Shown in pieces: positions 7,419-15,979 of a DNA stretch of 22,592 nucleotides (position 1 is its first letter; each line of letters begins with the position of its first letter). The notes under the pieces were generated by a model that saw nothing but the letters and a program-made list of their open reading frames with translations, searched no databases and was not told the DNA's origin. The DNA comes from Pseudomonadota bacterium. Its GTDB lineage: Bacteria > Pseudomonadota > Alphaproteobacteria > Rhodobacterales > Rhodobacteraceae. The position numbers were made by a program, and so were the translations under genes. The stretch is from the NCBI GenBank assembly GCA_027592105.1, contig JAQCLA010000008.1, positions 1 to 22,592 of the forward strand. Direction: 5' to 3'.

Positions 7419-8801
7419 ATGACGAATGAGACGTGGGGCCGGGTTCGTGTTGAGTTGCGTAAGGCTGTCGGTGAAAATAACTTTTCGGCCTGGATTGACC
7501 CTATCGTTTTTGATTGTCTCGAAGATCGCACGGCGCGTTTTTATGTGCCGACCAATTTCTTCGGAAGCTGGGTTTCCCAAAATTTCCGCGATGTGATTCT
7601 GCGCCATTTGAATTCTGCTGGCGTGGGCGTGGATCGTGTCGAGTTTTCGGTATGCCCGGCTGATGCGGTGCGTGCCGACTATGCCAATGCCGCCCCGGTC
7701 CCGGCAACACGTCCGTCGCTGCGCGCGCAATCTTTGGGCCTCAAGACAGGCACCGATGACCTGCCCGGCGCGACCCTCAATCCCGGCTATACCTTTGAGA
7801 ATTTCATCGTCGGCAAGCCCAACGAGCTGGCACATGCTGCCGCCCGCCGCGTGGCCGAAGGCCGCGATGTGACCTTCAACCCGCTGTTTTTGTATGGCGG
7901 CGTTGGCTTGGGTAAGACCCATCTGATGCACGCGATCGCGTGGGATTTGCGCACCCGCTTCCCCGAAGCGCGTATCCTGTATCTCTCGGCCGAACAGTTC
8001 ATGTATCGCTTCGTGCGCGCGCTGCGCGAGCAAGACACCATGACCTTCAAGCAGATCTTCCGTTCGGTCGATGTGCTGATGGTGGATGATGTGCAGTTCA
8101 TCGCTGGCAAGACCTCGACGCAGGAAGAATTTTTCCACACGTTCAATGCCTTGGTCGAAGAAGGCAAGCAAATCATCATCTCGGGTGACCGCGCCCCTGT
8201 GGATATGGAAGAGCTCGACACCCGCATCGCATCGCGCTTGCAATGCGGCTTGGTCGTCGACCTTCACCCCACTGATTACGAATTGCGCTTGGGCGTGTTG
8301 CAGCACAAGGCCGAGCAGGCCTTGGCGCGCAATCCGCAGATCAAGTTGGCCGAGGGTGTGCTGGAATTCATGGCGCAGCGTATTTCGACCAATATCCGTG
8401 TCGTCGAAGGCGCGTTGACGCGTCTGTTCGCCTTTGCCGACTTGGTGCGCCGCGAAGTCACCATCGAGATGGTGCAGGATTGCCTGTCCGATATTCTGCG
8501 CTCGACCGACCGCAAGGTGACGCTGGATCAGATCATCAAGACCACCTGCGAATACTACAACATCCGTCAGGCCGATATCACCGGTTCCAGCCGGGCGCGC
8601 GCGGTGGCGCGTCCCCGCCAGATGGCGATGTTCTTGTCCAAAACGCTGACCAGCCGCAGCTACCCCGAGATTGCCCGCAAGCTGGGTGGCCGCGATCACA
8701 CCACCGTTCTTTACGGTGTGCGCAAGATCGAAGAGCTGATGGCCGTGGACAGCCAAATCGCCGAGGATGCCGAGATTTTGCGCCGTATGCTCGAAGCCTG
8801 A
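7419..8801 (+). CDS. dnaA: Chromosomal replication initiator DnaA
   Basis: DnaA binds origin DnaA boxes in the ATP form, unwinds the origin and loads helicase. The 460-residue product has all domains: N-terminal interaction domain I (about 1-75, ETWGRVRVELRK), a variable linker (about 80-120), the AAA+ domain with Walker A GGVGLGKT (160-167), Walker B VLMVDD (219-224) and a DTRIASRLQCGL sensor/box VII segment, and the C-terminal DNA-binding domain with SSRARAVARPRQMAMFL and the signature GGRDHTTVLYGVRKIEEL. ATG 7419 is chosen because it gives the normal domain I start and follows GAGG at 7404. An ATG at 7408 is out of frame. It is followed after 135 bases by dnaN, so the two are probably co-transcribed. 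Control is probably from the region 6897-7418. Confidence 0.98.
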   Translation: MTNETWGRVRVELRKAVGENNFSAWIDPIVFDCLEDRTARFYVPTNFFGSWVSQNFRDVILRHLNSAGVGVDRVEFSVCPADAVRADYANAAPVPATRPSLRAQSLGLKTGTDDLPGATLNPGYTFENFIVGKPNELAHAAARRVAEGRDVTFNPLFLYGGVGLGKTHLMHAIAWDLRTRFPEARILYLSAEQFMYRFVRALREQDTMTFKQIFRSVDVLMVDDVQFIAGKTSTQEEFFHTFNALVEEGKQIIISGDRAPVDMEELDTRIASRLQCGLVVDLHPTDYELRLGVLQHKAEQALARNPQIKLAEGVLEFMAQRISTNIRVVEGALTRLFAFADLVRREVTIEMVQDCLSDILRSTDRKVTLDQIIKTTCEYYNIRQADITGSSRARAVARPRQMAMFLSKTLTSRSYPEIARKLGGRDHTTVLYGVRKIEELMAVDSQIAEDAEILRRMLEA

Positions 8802-8817
8802 GGGCACGACATTGCGT

Positions 8818-8842
8818 CGTCAGGCCCCTATGGGGCTTGACG
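8818..8842 (+). promoter_or_regulatory. Strong hairpin between dnaA and dnaN without a T-run
   Basis: Arms at 8818-8828 and 8832-8842 pair over 11 positions with one G-T wobble around loop TAT, 16 bases after the dnaA stop. No T-run follows, so it is more likely an RNA-processing or stability element, or a partial pause site, than an intrinsic terminator. An A-run (AAAAAAA) lies at about 8869-8875. Confidence 0.55.
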
Positions 8843-8936
8843 CCCGCGCCTGCGCGCGACACTCCTTAAAAAAATGCTTGTGCACACGGGGGCGGCGGCT
8901 AGGCTCGCATCCCCCGCATTTGTCGGAGCCAGGGCC

Positions 8937-10055
8937 ATGAAATTCTCGATCGAGCGCGCCACCTTGTTGCGGGCTGTCTCTCAGGCACAGTCGGTTGTCG
9001 AACGCCGCAATACCATTCCGATCCTCGCCAATGTCTTGATCGAGGCCGAGGGGGATACGGTCAGCTTCCGTGCCACCGATCTCGATATCGAAGTGGTCGA
9101 CCGCGCCAATGCGATGGTCGAGCGCGCGGGTGCAACCACCGTGTCGGCCGTCACCTTGCACGAGATTGTGCGCAAGCTACCCGATGGGGCCTTGGTCACC
9201 TTGGCCGATGATCCCACCAATGGGCGGCTTACGGTGCAGGCGGGTCGGTCGACCTTTCAGCTTGCGACACTGCCCAAAGAAGATTTCCCGGTCATGTCCA
9301 CGACCGAATACAGCGCCAATTTCTCTTGTGCCGCGCCGGTTCTGCGCCGTCTGTTCGACAAATCGAAATTCGCCATTTCGACCGAAGAGACGCGCTACTA
9401 CCTCAATGGTGTTTATTTCCATGTCTCCGAAAGCGAGGGTGGCCCGGTGCTGCGCGCGGTCGCGACCGATGGGCATCGCTTGGCCCGGATCGACGCCGAT
9501 CTGCCCAGCGGTGCACAGGGCATGCCGGGCGTGATCGTGCCGCGCAAGACCGTCGGCGAGATGCGCAAGCTGCTGGATCATGATGATGCACAGATCGCGG
9601 TCTCGGTGAGCGAGATCAAGATCCGCTTCGCCACGCCCGAGATCACGCTGACCTCCAAGGTGATCGATGGCACTTTCCCCGATTACGCGCGCGTCATCCC
9701 ACTGAACAATACCCGCCGGATGGAGGTGGACGCCGCCGATTTCGCCAAGGCGGTGGATCGTGTGGCCACTGTCTCGTCCGAGCGTTCGCGCGCGGTCAAG
9801 ATGGCGCTGGATGAGGATCGGCTTGTGCTCTCGGTCAATGCCCCCGATGCAGGCAATGCCGAAGAGGAATTGGCCGTGGCCTATGGTGATGAGCGGCTCG
9901 AGATCGGGTTCAATGCGAAATACCTGCTCGAGATTGCCAGCCAAGTGGATCGCGAGAATGCGGTATTCATGTTCTCCTCACCCGGTGAGCCGACGCTGAT
10001 ACGCGAAGGCAATGACACCAGCGCGATCTATGTCGTGATGCCGATGCGGGTGTGA
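8937..10055 (+). CDS. dnaN: DNA polymerase III beta subunit (sliding clamp)
   Basis: The beta clamp encircles DNA and tethers polymerase III and repair enzymes. The 372-residue product begins MKFSIERATLLRAVSQAQSV and ends DTSAIYVVMPMRV, both typical of DnaN, and shows the family segments VVERRNTIPILANVL, ATDGHRLARID and VIDGTFPDYARVIP. Three repeated clamp domains fit this length. ATG 8937 is preceded by GGAG at 8925-8928; the in-frame ATG at 8874 would add 21 unrelated residues and is rejected. It lies between dnaA and recF, all rightward. The long dnaN-recF leader carries the inverted repeats described separately. Confidence 0.98.
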   Translation: MKFSIERATLLRAVSQAQSVVERRNTIPILANVLIEAEGDTVSFRATDLDIEVVDRANAMVERAGATTVSAVTLHEIVRKLPDGALVTLADDPTNGRLTVQAGRSTFQLATLPKEDFPVMSTTEYSANFSCAAPVLRRLFDKSKFAISTEETRYYLNGVYFHVSESEGGPVLRAVATDGHRLARIDADLPSGAQGMPGVIVPRKTVGEMRKLLDHDDAQIAVSVSEIKIRFATPEITLTSKVIDGTFPDYARVIPLNNTRRMEVDAADFAKAVDRVATVSSERSRAVKMALDEDRLVLSVNAPDAGNAEEELAVAYGDERLEIGFNAKYLLEIASQVDRENAVFMFSSPGEPTLIREGNDTSAIYVVMPMRV

Positions 10056-10062
10056 CGGGGAC

Positions 10063-10115
10063 GGAAAACGCGCGTTTTTCGCACCGCAAACCCGCGTTTT
10101 CCCCGAGGAAAACGC
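10063..10115 (+). promoter_or_regulatory. Alternating inverted repeats before recF; possible ribosome-site-masking hairpin
   Basis: The 61-base dnaN-recF gap holds GGAAAACGCG (10063-10072), CGCGTTTTTC (10071-10080), CGCGTTTTCC (10093-10102) and GGAAAACGC (10107-10115). GCGTTTTCC (10094-10102) pairs perfectly over nine bases with 10107-10115 around loop CCGA, burying the GAGGAAA ribosome site next to TTG 10117. Alternatively 10063-10072 pairs perfectly over ten bases with 10093-10102, freeing that site. The two folds exclude each other. The pairing is seen directly; the switch is inference. Confidence 0.55.
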
Positions 10116-10116
10116 T

Positions 10117-11223
10117 TTGAGCCCATTCGTCGCTCAACTTGCCCTGTCGCATTTCCGCAGCCATCGCCGCGTCAATCTCGCGTTTGACGGGCGGCCTGTG
10201 GCGATCTTCGGTCCTAATGGCGCAGGCAAGACCAACCTGATCGAAGCGGTCTCGCTCTTGTCGCCCGGGCGTGGGCTGCGACGCGCAGGCGCTGACGAGA
10301 TCATCCGCCGCCCCGAGGCGCTGGGATGGAAAGTCACAGCCCAGATCACCGGCGGCGGCCCAGATCACGAGGTGGTGCTGAGTGCTGCGCCCGACCAGCC
10401 GCGCCTGACCCAGATCGACGGCAAGACGGCGGCGCAAACGGCGTTGGCGCGGCTCTTGCGCATCGTTTGGCTGGTGCCTGCGCAAGACCGGCTGTGGATC
10501 GAAGGGGCCGATGGACGGCGGCGTTTTCTCGACCGCATCGCGCTGAGTTTTTTTCCCGAACATGCCGAGGCGGTGTTGAGCTATGAAAAAGCGATGCGGG
10601 AACGCAACCGCCTGCTCAAGGATGGGGTGCAAGACGCGCGCTGGTATGATGCGCTGGAACAGCAAATGGCCGATGCAGGCGCGCGGCTGACCGCCCATCG
10701 CCGCGATGCCATCGCGCGGATCATGTCCGCTCAGCAAGACGCGGCAACGGCCTTTCCCGCCGCTGCCCTGTCGCTTGAGATGGCGGATCTGACCACGCCC
10801 GCCGATTTCGCCACGGCCCTTTCCGAAAGCCGCCCTCGCGACATGGCCGCAGGGCGCAGCTTGGTTGGCCCACACCGGGCCGATCTATCGGCGATCTACA
10901 GCGAAAAGGCGATGCCAGCGGCGCAATGTTCGACCGGCGAACAAAAGGCGCTGCTGATATCGCTGGTGCTAGCCAATGCCCGCGCGCTCAAGGCTGAAAC
11001 CGGCAGCGCGCCCCTGGTGCTGCTTGATGAGGTCGCGGCTCATCTTGACGCAGGCCGCCGCGCCGCGCTGTTCGACGAGATTTGCCAGCTTGACGCACAG
11101 GCCTTCATGACCGGCACGGGGCCGGAGCTTTTCACCGAACTGGGTGCGCGTGCGCAGAATTTGCGCGTGACGGATAACAACGGGGCAAGCGAGGCCCATT
11201 TTTGCGATGACGCCCCATCATGA
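10117..11223 (+). CDS. recF: RecF recombination/repair ATPase, TTG start
   Basis: RecF is an SMC-like ATPase that with RecO and RecR loads RecA at single-strand gaps. The 368-residue product has Walker A GPNGAGKT (32-39), the ABC-type signature CSTGEQKALLISLVLANA (from residue 271) and Walker B LVLLDEVAAHLD (Asp304, Glu305). The N-terminus LALSHFRSHRRVNLAF is typical of RecF. The start is TTG 10117, preceded by GAGGAAA (10105-10111); no in-frame ATG is suitable. The last bases ATGA are shared with the LysE-family gene, which points to translational coupling. The start region may be masked by the hairpin at 10094-10115. Confidence 0.95.
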   Translation: MSPFVAQLALSHFRSHRRVNLAFDGRPVAIFGPNGAGKTNLIEAVSLLSPGRGLRRAGADEIIRRPEALGWKVTAQITGGGPDHEVVLSAAPDQPRLTQIDGKTAAQTALARLLRIVWLVPAQDRLWIEGADGRRRFLDRIALSFFPEHAEAVLSYEKAMRERNRLLKDGVQDARWYDALEQQMADAGARLTAHRRDAIARIMSAQQDAATAFPAAALSLEMADLTTPADFATALSESRPRDMAAGRSLVGPHRADLSAIYSEKAMPAAQCSTGEQKALLISLVLANARALKAETGSAPLVLLDEVAAHLDAGRRAALFDEICQLDAQAFMTGTGPELFTELGARAQNLRVTDNNGASEAHFCDDAPS

Positions 11224-11840
11224 CCGTCACAGTTGAACAATTGGCCCTTTATGCCGCCGCGATGGCGGGGCTGTGGGTTGTGCCGGGCCCAGTTTGGGTC
11301 GCGCTGACCGCGCGTGCGCTATCGGGTGGCATGTCTGGGGCTTGGCCCTTGGCCGTGGGTGTGGCGCTGGGCGATCTGATCTGGCCGCTTTGCGCGATCC
11401 TTGGTCTCGCTTGGGTGTTGTCGCTCTACGGCGATGCGCTTGCCGTGATGCGTTGGATCGCGGCTTTGGTTTTTGTGGTCATGGGGCTTTTGTTGTTCCG
11501 TGCGCCCGCCAAGACACCCGGCACCGATAGCCGGATGACGCGGCCCGGCCTTTGGGCGGGGTTTTCCGTGGGTATGGCCGCCGTCATCGGCAACCCCAAG
11601 GCGATCTTGTTCTACATGGGTTTTTTGCCCGGCTTTTTCGATCTCACGCGGATCACAGCGCCCGATATCGCCGTTATCCTTTTGATCTCGGCGGTGGTGC
11701 CGCTGATCGGTAATCTGGGGCTTGCGCTGTTTCTCGATCGCGCACGGCGCTTGCTGCAAAGCCCGCGCGCCATCCGCAGGCTCAACATCGCCTCGGGTGT
11801 CTTGCTGATCCTGGTGGGTGTGGCCATCCCCTTTGTCTGA
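11220..11840 (+). CDS. LysE/RhtB-family amino-acid exporter
   Basis: LysE/RhtB proteins export amino acids or related metabolites across the inner membrane; the substrate cannot be read from sequence. The 206-residue product is very hydrophobic, with about six predicted membrane helices, and has the family's early PGP motif in LWVVPGPVWVALTARAL (about 19-35) and the GNPKAILFYMGFLPGFF segment near residue 122. Its ATG overlaps the recF stop by four bases (ATGA), so it is probably made from the recF transcript. It stands between recF and gyrB, which are usually direct neighbours in simpler layouts. Nothing ties its function to replication. Confidence 0.9.
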   Translation: MTVTVEQLALYAAAMAGLWVVPGPVWVALTARALSGGMSGAWPLAVGVALGDLIWPLCAILGLAWVLSLYGDALAVMRWIAALVFVVMGLLLFRAPAKTPGTDSRMTRPGLWAGFSVGMAAVIGNPKAILFYMGFLPGFFDLTRITAPDIAVILLISAVVPLIGNLGLALFLDRARRLLQSPRAIRRLNIASGVLLILVGVAIPFV

Positions 11841-11899
11841 CACCGGCAAATGGTTTGGCGGTCGGCCGCGAGGAAACACCTAAATCTTGTGTCTGCGGC

Positions 11900-11928
11900 G
11901 TGACATTCCCCGGCCCGTTCGGTATAAA
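11900..11928 (+). promoter_or_regulatory. Sigma70-type promoter of gyrB
   Basis: GTGACA (11900-11905, five of six to TTGACA) and TATAAA (11923-11928, five of six to TATAAT) are separated by exactly 17 bases. Transcription would start near 11935, about 22 bases before the gyrB ATG. This is the best promoter match noticed in the window and would let gyrB be expressed independently of recF. Confidence 0.7.
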
Positions 11929-11956
11929 ACATCAAACAGAACAGGCAGAGATCCCA

Positions 11957-14374
11957 ATGGCAGACAACGCCCAGGCGTCGAACGAATACGGCGCAGATTC
12001 TATCAAGGTTCTCAAGGGCTTGGACGCTGTCCGCAAGCGCCCCGGCATGTATATCGGTGACACTGACGACGGCTCGGGCCTGCATCACATGGTCTATGAA
12101 GTCGTCGACAACGGCATCGACGAGGCCTTGGGGGGCTATGCCGATGCTGTGACCGTTATTTTGCACCCCGATGACAGCGTCTCGGTGCGCGATAATGGCC
12201 GTGGCATTCCCGTCGGCATCCACGAGGAAGAGGGTGTTTCCGCCGCCGAAGTCATCATGACCCAGCTGCATGCCGGGGGCAAATTCGACCAGAATTCCTA
12301 CAAGGTGTCGGGCGGTCTGCATGGTGTGGGTGTTTCGGTCGTCAATGCGCTGTCCGATTGGCTTGACCTGCGCATTTGGCGCGATGGCAAAGAGCACTAC
12401 GCCCGCTTCGAGCGTGGTGATACCGTCAAGCATCTGGAGGTCGTGGGCGACAGCAATGGCCAGACCGGCACGGAAGTGCGCTTTTTGGCCTCGACCAGCA
12501 CGTTTTCGAACCTCGACTACAGTTTCAAGACGCTGGAAAACCGGCTGCGCGAACTGGCCTTTCTCAATTCCGGCGTCAAGATCGTGCTCGAGGACCTGCG
12601 CCATGCCGAGCCTGTGCGCGTCGAGATGGTCTATGAGGGGGGCGTGCGCGAATTCGTCCGCTACCTCGACCGTTCCAAGACATCCGTGATGTCCGAGCCG
12701 ATCTATATCTCGGGCGAGAAAGATGGCATAGGCGTCGAAGTCGCGATGTGGTGGAACGACAGCTACAACGAGATGGTGCTGCCCTTTACCAACAATATCC
12801 CGCAGCGCGATGGCGGCACGCATATGGCGGGCTTTCGCGGCGCGCTGACACGCTCGATCAACCTTTATGCGCAGTCATCGGGTATCGCGAAACGCGAGAA
12901 GGTGAATTTCACCGGCGATGACGCGCGCGAAGGGCTGACATGTGTTCTTTCGGTCAAAGTGCCTGATCCGAAATTCTCCAGCCAGACCAAGGATAAGCTG
13001 GTCTCATCCGAGGTGCGCCCGGCGGTCGAGAACTTGATGAATGAAAAGCTGGGCGAGTGGTTCGAAGAACACCCTCAAGAGGCGCGCCAGATCGTTGGCA
13101 AGATCATCGAAGCCGCACTAGCGCGCGAGGCGGCCCGCAAGGCGCGCGAACTCACCCGGCGCAAAACTGCGATGGATGTGGCAAGCTTGCCCGGCAAGCT
13201 GGCCGATTGTCAGGAAAAAGACCCTGCCAAATCCGAGCTGTTCCTTGTCGAGGGTGACAGCGCGGGTGGATCGGCCAAACAGGGCCGCTCGCGCCATAAC
13301 CAAGCGGTGTTGCCCCTGCGCGGCAAGATCTTGAACGTCGAGCGTGCGCGCTTTGACCGGATGCTGGGCAGTCAGGAAATCGGCACGCTGATCACCGCAT
13401 TGGGGACGGGGATCGGCCGCGACGAGTTCAATCTCAAGAAATTGCGCTACCACAAGATCGTCATCATGACCGATGCCGATGTCGATGGTGCCCATATCCG
13501 CACCCTGCTTTTGACCTTCTTCTTCCGGCAGATGCCGCAACTGATCGAAGGGGGGCATTTGTTCATCGCACAGCCGCCGCTTTACAAGGTCAGCCGTGGC
13601 AAATCCGAGGTCTATATCAAGGATCAAGGCGCGCTTGAGGATTACCTGATCCAGCAAGGCACCGAGGGCGCCGTGTTGCGGCTGCCCAAGGGCGAAGAGA
13701 TTGCCGGTGCCGATCTGACCCGCGTGGTCGAGGGCGCGCGCAGCTTCAAGCGTATCCTCGATGCCTTCCCGACCCATTACCCGCGCCACATTCTGGAACA
13801 GGCCGCGATTGCCGGTGCTTTCGATTCCGGCCGTGCCGATGGCGATTTGCAACGTGTGGCCGATGATGTGTCGAGCCGCCTTGATCTGGTGGCCGCCGAA
13901 TATGAGCGCGGCTGGAGCGGGCGGATCACCCAAGACCACGGTATCCGCCTGTCGCGCGTGCTGCGCGGCGTCGAGGAGATCCGCACCCTTGATGGTGCGG
14001 TGCTGCGTTCGGGCGAGGCGCGCAAACTCTCCGAGGTCAGCCGTGACAGCCGCGAGGTGTATCGCGACCCGGCCAAGCTCTCGCGCAAGGAGCGTGAACA
14101 GCTTATCCATGGGCCGACCGAATTGCTGAATGCGATCTTGGAGGAGGGGCAAAAGGGCCTGCAACTCCAGCGTTACAAGGGTCTGGGCGAGATGAACCCC
14201 AGCCAGCTCTGGGAAACGACGCTCGACCCCGAGGCGCGCACGCTGTTGCAGGTCAAGGTCGATGATCTTGCCGAGGCGGATGATATCTTCACCAAGCTGA
14301 TGGGCGATGTCGTCGAGCCACGGCGCGAGTTCATTCAAGCCAACGCACTCAGCGTCGAGAATCTCGATTTCTAG
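11957..14374 (+). CDS. gyrB: DNA gyrase subunit B
   Basis: GyrB supplies the ATPase of the gyrase A2B2 complex that introduces negative supercoils. The 805-residue product has the GHKL ATPase residues in YEVVDNGIDEALGG (Glu48, Asn52), GLHGVGVSVVNALSDWL, the transducer domain, the TOPRIM glutamate in LVEGDSAGGSAKQGR (Glu432) and the metal-binding DADVDG (Asp506, Asp508, Asp510), and the C-terminal QRYKGLGEMNPSQLWETT. These identify GyrB rather than ParE, and the length fits alphaproteobacterial GyrB. ATG 11957 gives the standard N-terminus; the frame is open to 11855 but the extra 34 residues are unlike GyrB and would overlap the promoter. The stop is TAG, so TAG is a normal stop in this genome. 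Confidence 0.98.
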   Translation: MADNAQASNEYGADSIKVLKGLDAVRKRPGMYIGDTDDGSGLHHMVYEVVDNGIDEALGGYADAVTVILHPDDSVSVRDNGRGIPVGIHEEEGVSAAEVIMTQLHAGGKFDQNSYKVSGGLHGVGVSVVNALSDWLDLRIWRDGKEHYARFERGDTVKHLEVVGDSNGQTGTEVRFLASTSTFSNLDYSFKTLENRLRELAFLNSGVKIVLEDLRHAEPVRVEMVYEGGVREFVRYLDRSKTSVMSEPIYISGEKDGIGVEVAMWWNDSYNEMVLPFTNNIPQRDGGTHMAGFRGALTRSINLYAQSSGIAKREKVNFTGDDAREGLTCVLSVKVPDPKFSSQTKDKLVSSEVRPAVENLMNEKLGEWFEEHPQEARQIVGKIIEAALAREAARKARELTRRKTAMDVASLPGKLADCQEKDPAKSELFLVEGDSAGGSAKQGRSRHNQAVLPLRGKILNVERARFDRMLGSQEIGTLITALGTGIGRDEFNLKKLRYHKIVIMTDADVDGAHIRTLLLTFFFRQMPQLIEGGHLFIAQPPLYKVSRGKSEVYIKDQGALEDYLIQQGTEGAVLRLPKGEEIAGADLTRVVEGARSFKRILDAFPTHYPRHILEQAAIAGAFDSGRADGDLQRVADDVSSRLDLVAAEYERGWSGRITQDHGIRLSRVLRGVEEIRTLDGAVLRSGEARKLSEVSRDSREVYRDPAKLSRKEREQLIHGPTELLNAILEEGQKGLQLQRYKGLGEMNPSQLWETTLDPEARTLLQVKVDDLAEADDIFTKLMGDVVEPRREFIQANALSVENLDF

Positions 14375-14407
14375 GCGGGTTTCGCGCGCCCGCCGGGCGT
14401 GCGGCGC

Positions 14408-15019
14408 TTAGCCGAGATTGCGCAAGGCGGCGGTGGTTGCATCGACCGAGCCGCCGTTGCGGTCAAGCAGCGATCCGATCTCGGAGCGCTCCGAGATCAC
14501 CAGCGATACACCTTCGATCAGCAGATCGATGAACAAGGGCCGTCCCGAGCGATCCCAGACGCGAAAACGTACTTCGAAGGGGGCATCGCCCGGAATGGTT
14601 ACGCTCGCCAATACTTCGATATAGCGACCGGTATCCTGTGCGCCGGTCACGGTGACAGTGCCGCCCAAGAATTCGCGGAAACGGCGCCCGTATTTGCGCG
14701 CCATATATCCTTGGAACGCCTCGGCGAATGCTGAAAGTTGACTGGTGGTGGCACTGCGGGCGGGTGGTCCCAGAACCGATTGCGCGATGGTCGGCATGTC
14801 GCCATAGCGCACCATCATCCGTTCGAAATCGCGGATCATCGTGTTCTCGGATTGGCCCGAATTGATGATACGCGTAATCTCGCCTGCGACCTGTTCGACC
14901 AGCGCGCTGGCTTGTGTGATGCTCAAGGCCATCGCCGCACGGGGCAAAACGCCCGCACCCGCCACGGTCATTGAACCAATCAAGAATGCGCGTCGTGTGT
15001 GTTGAGGTGTGAAAAACAT
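14408..15019 (-). CDS. mlaC: MlaC/Ttg2D-family periplasmic phospholipid-binding protein
   Basis: MlaC shuttles phospholipids across the periplasm between the outer-membrane MlaA complex and the inner-membrane MlaFEDB transporter. The 203-residue product begins with a signal peptide that includes a twin-arginine-like motif, TRRAFLIG (Arg9, Arg10), a hydrophobic stretch and an AMA cleavage-type site near residue 31. The rest matches the Ttg2/MlaC layout: a helical N-terminal part, the YMARKYGRRFREF segment, a beta-rich core and RPLFIDLLIEGVSLVISERSE near the end. ATG 15019 is preceded by GAGG at good spacing; a TTG two codons upstream is less likely. It follows mlaA by 17 bases, so the two form an operon. 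The inner-membrane Mla genes are not in the window. Confidence 0.9.
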   Translation of the reverse strand: MFFTPQHTRRAFLIGSMTVAGAGVLPRAAMALSITQASALVEQVAGEITRIINSGQSENTMIRDFERMMVRYGDMPTIAQSVLGPPARSATTSQLSAFAEAFQGYMARKYGRRFREFLGGTVTVTGAQDTGRYIEVLASVTIPGDAPFEVRFRVWDRSGRPLFIDLLIEGVSLVISERSEIGSLLDRNGGSVDATTAALRNLG

Positions 15020-15036
15020 GACCAAAACCTCAGGCT

Positions 15037-15801
15037 TTAATACGGATCAATATAAGGGTCTGCATAGATGTCGTCACCCCCGGCGTCCAGTGCCGGTGCC
15101 AATCCGCCCAAGGCAAAACGGCGGTTTTGCAAGTAAAGCGAGCGCAGCTGCGCGTAGCTGTCGGCACTTTCGTTGAAGAGCCCGTCGACCAGATCATCCA
15201 CCTCGTAACGGTCGCCCAACAGGTCGAGAAGCTGAACACCGGTCACGTAGTAGCGGTCGTCGGCTGGAACAACCTGCCGCACCGGGTTCGTCGCCATGTC
15301 GACGATCAGGCCGATCGTGTCGCGGGTCGTCGAAGGGCCAAAACCGGGCAACATCACGAAATCGCCCTCGGGCGCGCCCCAGATATGCAGGGTCTCGCCG
15401 AAATCCGTCTGGGCGGCAGGCACCCCGATGGCAGTGGCCGGATCGAACAAGCCGCCGATACCGATCGTCGAATTAACCATGAATCGCACGAGGTTCTGCG
15501 AGGCCTGCCCGATCCGAACCTGCAGCAAATTGTTCAAAATATGCGAGGGCTGCGACAGGTTCGCGGCGAAATTCCCCACACCATCACGGATCGGTTCGGG
15601 AACGACATTGCCATAGCCCCGCGCAGTCGGCCCGACGACCGCCCGGTCCAGCGCCACGTTGAAGCGATGCACGGCGCGGTTTTGCGCCTCGTCCCGATCG
15701 GCGATCCGGTCGCCTTGTGGGAGCGTTGCCGGGCCACATGCGCCAAGCGCCATCAGGCCCATCAAGGCAAGCATCGCAACGGCGCGTTTATGTGAAATCA
15801 T
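15037..15801 (-). CDS. mlaA: MlaA/VacJ-family outer-membrane lipoprotein
   Basis: MlaA sits in the outer membrane and removes mislocalised phospholipids from the outer leaflet, passing them to MlaC. The chosen start gives a 254-residue protein with a compact lipoprotein signal: MISHKR, a hydrophobic core and the lipobox LGAC with Cys22. Family signatures include NLSQPSHILNNLLQ, RFMVNSTIGIGGLFDPA, DFGETLHIWG and LPGFGPSTTRDTIG. The C-terminus is Asp/Tyr-rich. The start is uncertain: in-frame ATGs at 15816 and 15837 are possible, but none has a strong ribosome binding site and the longer forms place acidic residues before the signal. It is first in the mlaA-mlaC operon and divergent from the secretion genes. 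Confidence 0.92.
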   Translation of the reverse strand: MISHKRAVAMLALMGLMALGACGPATLPQGDRIADRDEAQNRAVHRFNVALDRAVVGPTARGYGNVVPEPIRDGVGNFAANLSQPSHILNNLLQVRIGQASQNLVRFMVNSTIGIGGLFDPATAIGVPAAQTDFGETLHIWGAPEGDFVMLPGFGPSTTRDTIGLIVDMATNPVRQVVPADDRYYVTGVQLLDLLGDRYEVDDLVDGLFNESADSYAQLRSLYLQNRRFALGGLAPALDAGGDDIYADPYIDPY

Positions 15802-15979
15802 CTTGGACAAGGGCATATTCCAAAGGTCGGGTAACATTCCCCCGGAAACCTAGCCGAGCGAAACCGAATTTAAAGGGATCGGTCAGCATCTAGCATTGCG
15901 ACCGCCGATTTGCTTAAAGGTGTTCGCACAAAGCAGAGTCAAGAGTTGCCCCCGGGATTGGGGGATTTGCGTGGATCAT

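Noticed and set aside
7239..8807. Long leftward open frame antisense to dnaA
   Set aside because: Codon bias of dnaA leaves the opposite strand open; the protein is His/Gln/Arg-rich with no family features.
14374..14394. Hairpin after gyrB (GGCGGG/CCCGCC) as terminator
   Set aside because: Only six pairs, nine-base loop and no T-run; too weak to call, although some termination is expected there.
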